Shown: piece after piece, positions 61,101 through 64,000 of the stretch
Layout of the letters: every line of letters begins with the position of its first letter
Numbering within the stretch: position 1 is the stretch's first letter
Source of the DNA: Protula sp. h YS-2021
Taxonomy: Eukaryota; Annelida; Polychaeta; Sabellida; Serpulidae
Assembly: GCA_949752745.1 (NCBI GenBank)
Contig: OX457026.1
Location: 33,781,911 to 33,845,910, forward strand
Direction of reading: 5' to 3'
Length of the DNA: 64,000 nt
Made by a program: the position numbers and the translations under genes
The notes under the pieces: model-generated
What the model was told of the DNA's origin: nothing
Databases searched by the model: none
What the model saw: only the letters and a program-made list of their open reading frames with translations

Positions 61101-62424
61101 TCCGACGTCTGATGCGACGCCTATCCAGCGTTCGTTCAGCGTCGCAGTGTTCACTAGGAACGCATCAAGGCCGTTACCGAATAAACACAGCTTTTGTGCG
61201 GCCCCTTCATTTTTCAGTTTCTTTTTTTAAGGCTTTTAAAATACAATGCAACATTGAAATTAAGATGCTGTTTGGCTGGTCTCGTTTTTAATTCAGAGAT
61301 TGCGCTGTATTCTTAAAATTTTCCAGGGTATATAGAAATGAAAAACCGGTTTTGGTTATCGAACTGACATTCTCACCCGTGAGCTTGCGCTATTTATTGA
61401 CATATTTACTTCCGCGTTGCCACTGTAAATGGATACGTTATGCTATGTTGTTTGGCATGTGTTTATCAGGCAGTACTGCGAACTACGATGCACAGCAATG
61501 TGACAACGACACGCTTTATGCACAGGATGATACCACCAGTGTATACATCGATGGTAAGAACACTCACTACTGTTATCATTATATCAATAAGACCACCACC
61601 ACAAGGTCATCATGACCAGCGCCACCACTATTAGGTCATCTTGGTCACCACCGCTAAACCACCATCACCACAAAATCGTCATGATTACCACCACCAACAG
61701 GTCGTCATGACCGCCACCACCGCCATTACAAGGTCGTCACGGTCAGCGCCACCTCCAGCACCAAAAGCCATCAACATGACGACCACCATCAACACCATCG
61801 CAAAACCATGATTATCACTACCACTGCCAGGTTATACTGATAACCACAGCCACCAGAAGGTGAACATTACCATCATCATGATTACCTCCACTACCACCAC
61901 AAGGTCATCGTGATCACCACTAACACTACCACCTTCATCAATTATATTATTATTATCAGTGTTGTTACACAGTTACATCAAACGGATAATAACCGCTATG
62001 AAAATCAATTCTTTGTAGTAACTGTATATTGAAAATTAATTTGAAATGTCTGAAAAAAAAAGAAAAAAAAAACAGTTTGTGCCCTGTGACTGTTTTGTAT
62101 TGCCTTTTCGTCCGTTCTTTTGCAAGAGAGCATTCTGTCCAGAGAATTTTCCATGAATATTTCCCGGTGTTCTTATACAGTTGAAAGTCAAATTCGTTTC
62201 ATAATTCATGATTTGGCTTCGGTAATACAAACAGATTCATATTTGTGTTTTATTTTCAGAAACACCGGAAGTTAACGACTGTTTCGCGACGTTCGATGCG
62301 ACGTACGCCGGTACGTTCGCAAATCATGAGACAGAGACGGACGTCTGTGCAGCGGAAGCAGACACGTCTCGTGTCGTAGTGACGGAAAACACCCTGACGA
62401 TTAGTGCATGTGCCAACGCCCCAG
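38240..62424 (+). CDS. Secreted or membrane protein with cysteine-containing modular ectodomain (5' part, runs off the window)
   Basis: I do not recognise this gene with certainty. Exons by splice signals and phase: 38240-38287, 51518-51545, 53772-53891, 54249-54386, 61470-61553, 62260-62424 (583 nt, 194 codons so far). The start MDNPTSRIAGLLLIFS joins the microexon MLALRLQLT to form a signal peptide, followed by EGQCDFPVMWEREWWVSS. Later parts are ELCQDYHEPTDQWRYYVS, YDAQQCDNDTLYAQDDTTSV and CFATFDATYAGTFANHETET. All junctions after exon 1 are phase 1, a pattern typical of shuffled extracellular modules. The CDFPxxWxxxWW pattern faintly recalls uncharacterised ectodomain modules (DUF7044-like) common in invertebrate receptors; this is a weak memory-based comparison. 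Exon 1 is the least certain piece, the last two exons the best. The continuation lies beyond 64000. Confidence 0.6.
39095..40140. repeat. Diverged tandem repeat with TCAAGGTGACC / GACCTTGA words
   Basis: About five diverged units of roughly 130-150 bp at 39095-39720. Each carries GGTCAACTTCCGGTTTT, then GACCTTGNCCTTG, then GTCAAGGTGACCGAGGT. More such words lie near 39985 and 40060. Similar AGGTCA-rich repeats are common in molluscs (recollection). The 70-residue frame at 39948-40160 is repeat-derived. Confidence 0.7.
41545..42490. mobile_element. Inverted-repeat element with GGCCAAAACGGCGAC arms
   Basis: The left arm (41545-41662) reads TATCCGGACATAAAGGCC, then repeated GGCCAAAACGNCGA, ending AAGTGCAACCCCGGGCAAAACG. 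The right arm (42363-42490) is the inverse: GTCGCCGTTTTGTCCAGG, then repeated CCGTTTTGGCC, ending AGTATCGGACA. Adjacent to the left arm is TTTATGCTTTAAAACGCTTA. A shorter copy with the same parts lies at 46785-47095. The lysine-rich frames (for example 41316-41687) are created by the repeat. Confidence 0.7.
42564..43340. mobile_element. 777-bp GATATC-word element with TAATTT target duplication
   Basis: The ends are TATGGAATGCCA and TGGCATTCCATA, a perfect 12-bp inverted repeat, flanked on both sides by TAATTT (42558-42563 and 43341-43346). The inside is almost entirely TTGATATCAAAAATTNATTT words in both orientations. The flanks outside the duplication also resemble each other (ACTGAAACTGGGATTAAGAAG at left with ACTGACAGTGGGATTAAAAAG at right). 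No coding capacity. Confidence 0.75.
43621..43693. repeat. Poly-T/C low-complexity tract
   Basis: A run of more than 70 bases of T with scattered C. It could be the reverse-complemented poly-A tail of an inserted retro-copy, but no gene body is recognisable next to it. Confidence 0.85.
43700..44735. other. Intronic or intergenic sequence without a recognised feature
   Basis: AT-rich and unstructured. If the second gene model is right, this lies in its first intron (38288-51517). Confidence 0.5.
44737..44815. repeat. CCGGACA-type MITE fragment
   Basis: AAGTAAAACCTGGTTAATCC followed by GGACAGTG, TTGTCCGGATTCGCG and GTGTCCGGATTACTCAAG. This resembles the ends of pogo/Tigger-like short elements and the element at 62536-62716. 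The right end is not clear. Confidence 0.5.
45591..46425. mobile_element. Inverted-repeat element with CCCAGAATATACCC / TTTCAGATTCCC arms
   Basis: The left arm (45591-45715) has GCCCAGAATATACCCGGG, ATTCTGGGCTAGCC and AATTTCAGATTATCCC, then a C run. The right arm (46230-46425) has inverse and direct copies: AAATCGATTTCAGATTCCC twice, GGTATATTCTGGGC, TTCTGGGCTAGCC and TGCTGCCCAGAACATGCCC. The centre carries a 65-residue minus-strand frame (45929-46126) with no recognised similarity. Confidence 0.6.
46785..47095. mobile_element. Short copy of the GGCCAAAACGGCGAC element
   Basis: The left arm (46795-46890) has GGACATAACGGCGACGGCC and AAGTGCAACCCGGACAAAACG. It is followed by TTTATGCTTTAAAACGCTTA and ACAACGTTGCCAACACAGTT, as in the copy at 41545. 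The right arm (47020-47092) has TTGCACTTGTCGCGGTTTTGG. It is about 300 bp against about 950 bp, so it is an internal-deletion derivative. Its right end touches the next element. Confidence 0.65.
47093..47708. mobile_element. Inverted-repeat element with GGCCAAGATATCCTA arms
   Basis: The left arm (47093-47195) and right arm (47585-47708) are both made of AGGATATCTTGGNCCCC / GGGGGCCAAGATATCCTA words in both orientations, with G or C runs between. The roughly 390-bp centre is AT-rich and unstructured. It abuts the GGCCAAAACG element on the left. Confidence 0.65.
48130..48250. repeat. Short GGATGAAATGTCG word cluster
   Basis: CGGATGAAATGTCGTAC, TATGAAATATCGTCGAATGAA and GCGGATGAAATGTCGTGG occur within 80 bp, preceded by TTTGCAGTTCCGTTGC and TTTGCAGTTTGCG. 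It looks like one arm of another word-built element; no partner arm was found. Confidence 0.45.
48357..49506. mobile_element. 1.15-kb inverted-repeat element with CCGATCTGCAGATCGG arms
   Basis: The left end is GTTAGGCCCGATCTGCCGATC and the right end is GCAGATCGGGCCCAACA, which pair with one mismatch. Arms of about 130-180 bp reuse ATCTGCAGATCGG, CCCGTTTGCGGAT, GGGACTGTCCCATCTG and AACGGGAGGCCGATCTGC in both orientations. The centre has two tandem CTTTGATTTTGAGTAGAAATG units (49076-49200). Small minus-strand frames across it are artefacts. Confidence 0.7.
49510..51480. other. Sequence without a recognised gene
   Basis: It contains T runs (50300-50340), G and C runs (51086-51100, 51245-51257) and a GGTATCCGGACAAAACGTCG remnant of the GGCCAAAACG family at 50626. 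Nothing else was recognised. Confidence 0.5.
51518..51545 (+). other. 28-nt microexon of the second gene
   Basis: A strong pyrimidine tract and CTTTCAG acceptor precede it, and a GTACAG donor follows. It enters in phase 0 (as exon 38240-38287 leaves) and exits in phase 1 (as exon 53772-53891 enters). It encodes MLALRLQLT, extending the hydrophobic core of the signal peptide. Found only by phase and splice logic, it is a prediction. Confidence 0.5.
51825..53718. repeat. Minisatellite: about 94 copies of a 20-bp GC-rich unit
   Basis: The unit consensus is GGATCCCCTCCCCCGGACAA, with AAAGATCC/AAGGATCC and CTCC/CCCC variants and occasional 19-bp units. A variant with TTCCAGGGACAAGG recurs at intervals of 120-300 bp, mostly multiples of 20 bp, which indicates higher-order duplication. 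The unit contains no stop triplet in any of six frames, so frames of up to 748 residues run through it on both strands; these are by-products. The minus strand is rich in G runs (GGGGGAGGGG). The array lies in the intron between 51545 and 53772. Confidence 0.95.
53772..53891 (+). other. Exon 3 of the second gene
   Basis: TTTTGCAG acceptor, GTAATT donor, phase 1 in and out. It encodes EGQCDFPVMWEREWWVSSTQ and TAAVPGTVLVTTSGNQ. It begins the mature protein directly after the signal peptide. It lies 53 bp after the end of the minisatellite, and the upstream intron happens to be open in its frame. Confidence 0.65.
54249..54386 (+). other. Exon 4 of the second gene
   Basis: CATTTCAG acceptor, GTAATA donor, phase 1 in and out. 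It encodes TELCQDYHEPTDQWRYYVST, LSSAAQCHRVYHDSNIF and VSMTGQYT. GC content and codon choice are clearly higher than the flanks, as expected for a real exon. Two cysteines probably pair within the module formed with exon 3. Confidence 0.7.
54440..54550. repeat. Poly-T and poly-G low-complexity stretch
   Basis: T runs of 9-16 bases separated by a G run, immediately after exon 4. Confidence 0.85.
55078..55170. repeat. (AT)n and (AATAT)n microsatellite
   Basis: About 32 AT dinucleotides followed by five AATAT-like units, in the intron between 54386 and 61470. Confidence 0.95.
55425..55500. repeat. ACGTTG-family fragment with CAGTAAA end
   Basis: ATACAACGTCGATTATTCGCC, ATACAACGTCGATTTTTGGG, then GGATGTTTACTGTGTAG, which is the inverted family terminus. 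Only this end is present. Confidence 0.65.
55665..56000. mobile_element. Truncated second copy of the TTAA-flanked element
   Basis: TTAA at 55661-55664 is followed by AGGGAAATGCGGGTGTCTC, then ACATTTCCTTCATACTTTC and CAGTTTAATTCTTTGAGGG as in the copy at 3497. Similarity fades after about 56000 and the right terminal repeat is missing. A 247-bp palindromic element interrupts it. Confidence 0.65.
55692..55938. mobile_element. 247-bp palindromic-end MITE nested in the TTAA element
   Basis: The ends are TTGAAGGGGTCCGTGCATAA and TTATGCATGGACCCCTTCAA, an inverted pair with one mismatch. The corresponding empty site is visible at about 3517-3535 (CACCTACAACTGACATTTCC), so the insertion is directly demonstrated. 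The exact duplication cannot be fixed because the two hosts differ by a base or two there. A 134-residue minus-strand frame across it is not called. Confidence 0.7.
57199..57279 (-). pseudogene. Possible N-terminal fragment of a Tc1-like transposase
   Basis: Read on the minus strand it gives MSRLIEEQRQMTIGVLIAG, which resembles the first helix-turn-helix of Tc1-like transposases (pattern EQR..AIGML.AG, from memory). The frame then runs into a G/C run and T/A homopolymers (57125-57195) and no DDE-type catalytic domain follows. A longer frame (56809-57408) includes it but is mostly low complexity. Confidence 0.35.
57410..58350. other. Intronic sequence without a recognised feature
   Basis: T-rich runs at 57715-57785 and a short direct repeat of TTAGGGTATCTGTAGA (57831 and 57880). 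An exon-like ACAG...GTAAAG segment at 57587-57633 does not fit the phase of the flanking exons. Confidence 0.45.
58360..58475. repeat. ACGTTG-family fragment
   Basis: It starts CTCAGTAAACATTGAGG and continues GATCAACGTCGGATTATGG and GGACGTCGCTTATCCGATAA, the family left end and first words. The rest is absent. Confidence 0.65.
58480..59870. other. Intronic sequence without a recognised feature
   Basis: AT-rich, with a G run at 59817-59830. Nothing else was seen. Confidence 0.45.
59875..60060. repeat. ACGTTG-family fragment
   Basis: Words GACGTCGGATAACCGACGTC, TTTTCGACGTCAGC and GAACGTTGTTTCGACTTCC. No terminal CAGTAAA is visible. Confidence 0.65.
60430..61160. mobile_element. ACGTTG-family element, near full length
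   Basis: The left end is near CCAACACATTCTAAGATC and the right end near GCGTCGCAGTGTTCACT, a degenerate inverted pair. The arms consist of ATCCGACGTCGATTTGAGG, AACGTTGTTTCGACTTTC, TTATCCAACGTCGG and AAACCCCGACGTTGATCC words. The middle resembles 11500-11750. Frames across it are artefacts. Confidence 0.7.
61470..61553 (+). other. Exon 5 of the second gene
   Basis: TTTATCAG acceptor, strong GTAAGA donor, phase 1 in and out. It encodes GSTANYDAQQCDNDTLYAQD and DTTSVYID. GC-rich relative to the flanks. Separated from exon 4 by 7.1 kb of repeat-bearing intron. Confidence 0.6.
61585..61935. repeat. ACCACCACC / AGGTCATCATGACC minisatellite
   Basis: Diverged units of about 30-40 bp combine ACCACCACCACA with a near-palindrome AGGTCATCATGACCA (best at 61604-61618; variants near 61633, 61703, 61731 and 61902). 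It lies in the intron after exon 5, starting only about 30 bp from its donor. Confidence 0.75.
62260..62424 (+). other. Exon 6 of the second gene (last one visible)
   Basis: TATTTTCAG acceptor, weak GTTTTT donor, phase 1 in and out. It encodes ETPEVNDCFATFDATYAGTF, ANHETETDVCAAEADTSRVV and VTENTLTISACANAP, with three cysteines and beta-strand-like alternation. It is strongly GC-rich against its flanks, with no stop in the used frame. Confidence 0.65.
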
Positions 62425-62535
62425 GTTTTTGCTATTTCTGTTAATTTGTTACATGTACAAGACGAAAAACTGTAATTTTCTGCGCAGAATATTGTGCATT
62501 ACTCTTGAAATGGGTTTATATATGGCAAAAATATA

Positions 62536-62716
62536 TACAGTAAAACCTCATTCTGGACAAACACTGAAATACCGGACATCTGCCAATACCGGACAAGAAT
62601 TCGCAGTCCCGTTTTTCCTCATTAGTTTACACGACCCCTGAAATACCGGCCACCTCTATATACCGGACAAAATCCGCCAGACCCCCCGGTGTCCGGTGTA
62701 GACAGGCTTTACTGTA
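62536..62716. mobile_element. 181-bp pogo/Tigger-like MITE
   Basis: It begins TACAGTAAAACCTCATTC and ends GACAGGCTTTACTGTA, an inverted pair. TA at each end fits the target preference of Tc1/mariner-class elements. The interior is a series of TACCGGACA words (62569, 62587, 62643, 62661, 62692). No coding capacity. Confidence 0.7.
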
Positions 62717-62719
62717 CAT

Positions 62720-64000
62720 CTCGTTGATGTGCATACATGAAGGGATGACTTGGGGTCAGGCGCAGTCCACACGGAGTAGCACTTCGGTTAAAAAGAGGAG
62801 CGACAATTTTCATTCAGTACTCCGCGTTTACCACAAAAAATCGGGGTTACTTCAGAAATGAATACCGTGTTCAACAAGACTATAGTTCATAAAACGCCTT
62901 TTGGTAAAAAGTACAGTTCGAGTTCTCCACCTTTAGACAGGATTTTTCGGTTTTCGGTGATCCGATCTCATACATGAGGAAACTGAGACATTTCTGTACG
63001 TGTGAGCGGACGATGTAAACAACCGTTGTGAACATTGCCTCATTCCCCGTTTATCTCGATAACTCGGAGCGTGGATTGCCGATTGGATTAAAGGATAACC
63101 TGAAGGTGGAGAATGCGAACTGCGCCTAACTCGTCAAAAGCTTTTCGAAATAAAACGACAGTTCTACTTTGCAAAAGCTTCAGCTTTAAGCGGGGTTTGA
63201 AATTTTGTGTGAGGCGTTCAGTGAGTTAACTTGATTGGCGTTTACCTTGCATTCTGCTAAGAAATTAGGGTCTGCATGGGCCTTGGAGCATGCCTCTAAT
63301 CTCCTTTGTTCAATATAATAAGAGACCGTCTGTTTTGAATGTCTTTGACACGCCAGGTCTAAAAGAAATGATTAAGGGCTTTTGATTTGGGGCACTATAT
63401 TTTTAGACAACTCCAGGTAAATTTTTGGTTCACGCATGAGGCAAAGCAGAAGCCTGACTATCATCTCGGGATAATGGAGTCGGAAGAGAGAGGAGCCGTA
63501 TCTCTTCGAACGCCCCCAGCCCCCTAGTGGCGATAAGGCTCTTGGTCAGAAAGAAGTCTCCCGTTCACCAAGGGGCATTTAAACATATCCTTCTCCACAA
63601 CGTGAAGTTCCTCCGACGTTTGCCCAAAGCCAGAACAAGGGGGAAGGTAAAAAATAAATTTTAGTGCAGCCTTGAGTGTTGCTTCCCCAAAGATGACACC
63701 AGCCAGCACAAACTGGAAAATAATCCAAATTTCCATTGAGCTAATTCAGACTTGACTGGGAGGTGGGCTACTAGTTAAAAGTGACTGACGACTTAGAGAC
63801 AGAGTGGTCCATTCCTGGGTTATAGCCCGATACTGACTTTAACATAGCAGCGAAAGCCAACCTTTAACTTTCTATCGAGGAAGACCTAGGGGGCAGCTCC
63901 CCCTGACGATTGTCAAGAAAATCGACTATCCCTGAGGAGGCCTTATAAGGACCCATTTTTTTCCCGCACCATCATATCAATCTTTCCCATAGAGATCGAT
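62720..64000. other. Right-edge sequence without a recognised feature
   Basis: No further exon of the second gene with phase-1 entry was found. A 70-residue minus-strand frame at 63524-63736 has no recognised similarity or splice support. Confidence 0.4.

Noticed and set aside
63524..63736. 70-residue minus-strand frame at the right edge
   Set aside because: No similarity, splice signal or compositional support.

Overview
This window is eukaryotic genomic DNA from an invertebrate. The genes are split into many small exons by AT-rich introns with consensus GT-AG borders. Microsatellites, homopolymer runs and short non-autonomous transposable elements are dense. The kinds of dispersed repeat (GATATC-rich, ACGTTG-rich and AGGTCA-rich elements) and the gene content fit a mollusc, most likely a bivalve. 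That placement is inference from memory of such genomes, not something the sequence proves.

Layout. Positions 1-6600 are intergenic and mostly mobile-element DNA: a 4.2-kb fold-back element at about 590-4785 carries a 591-bp TTAA-flanked element at 3497-4087. Positions 6675-31819 (+) hold one complete gene of 22 coding exons (3360 nt, 1119 residues plus stop). I assembled it by hand; every junction is phase-consistent. It encodes a natriuretic-peptide-receptor-type membrane guanylate cyclase: signal peptide, ANF-receptor ligand domain, one membrane segment, kinase-homology domain, dimerisation coiled coil and a C-terminal cyclase domain with all expected catalytic residues. Intron 1 (8.6 kb) and intron 2 (3.3 kb) are full of repeats. 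Intron 20 is only 141 bp and contains a near-perfect 35-bp-stem hairpin.

Positions 31820-38239 hold the 3' flank with a CA/CT microsatellite directly after the stop, then a 243-bp tandem triplication and two identical 288-bp direct repeats. A second + strand gene probably begins at 38240 and runs off the right edge. Its exons are 38240-38287 (signal peptide), a 28-nt microexon 51518-51545, 53772-53891, 54249-54386, 61470-61553 and 62260-62424. All internal junctions from the microexon onward are phase 1, and together they encode a secreted or membrane-bound cysteine-containing ectodomain that I do not firmly recognise. A 1.9-kb GC-rich minisatellite of 20-bp units (51825-53718) fills its second intron and ends about 50 bp before a splice acceptor.

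The most unusual theme is architectural. About ten unrelated repeat families have arms built by re-using one short 8-20-bp word many times in both orientations (for example GGCCAAGATATCCTA, CCGATCTGCAGATCGG, GGCCAAAACGGCGAC, ACGTTG/GACGTC). Several are nested inside each other, mainly between 41.0 and 49.5 kb. No RNA genes, CRISPR arrays or intact transposase genes were found.
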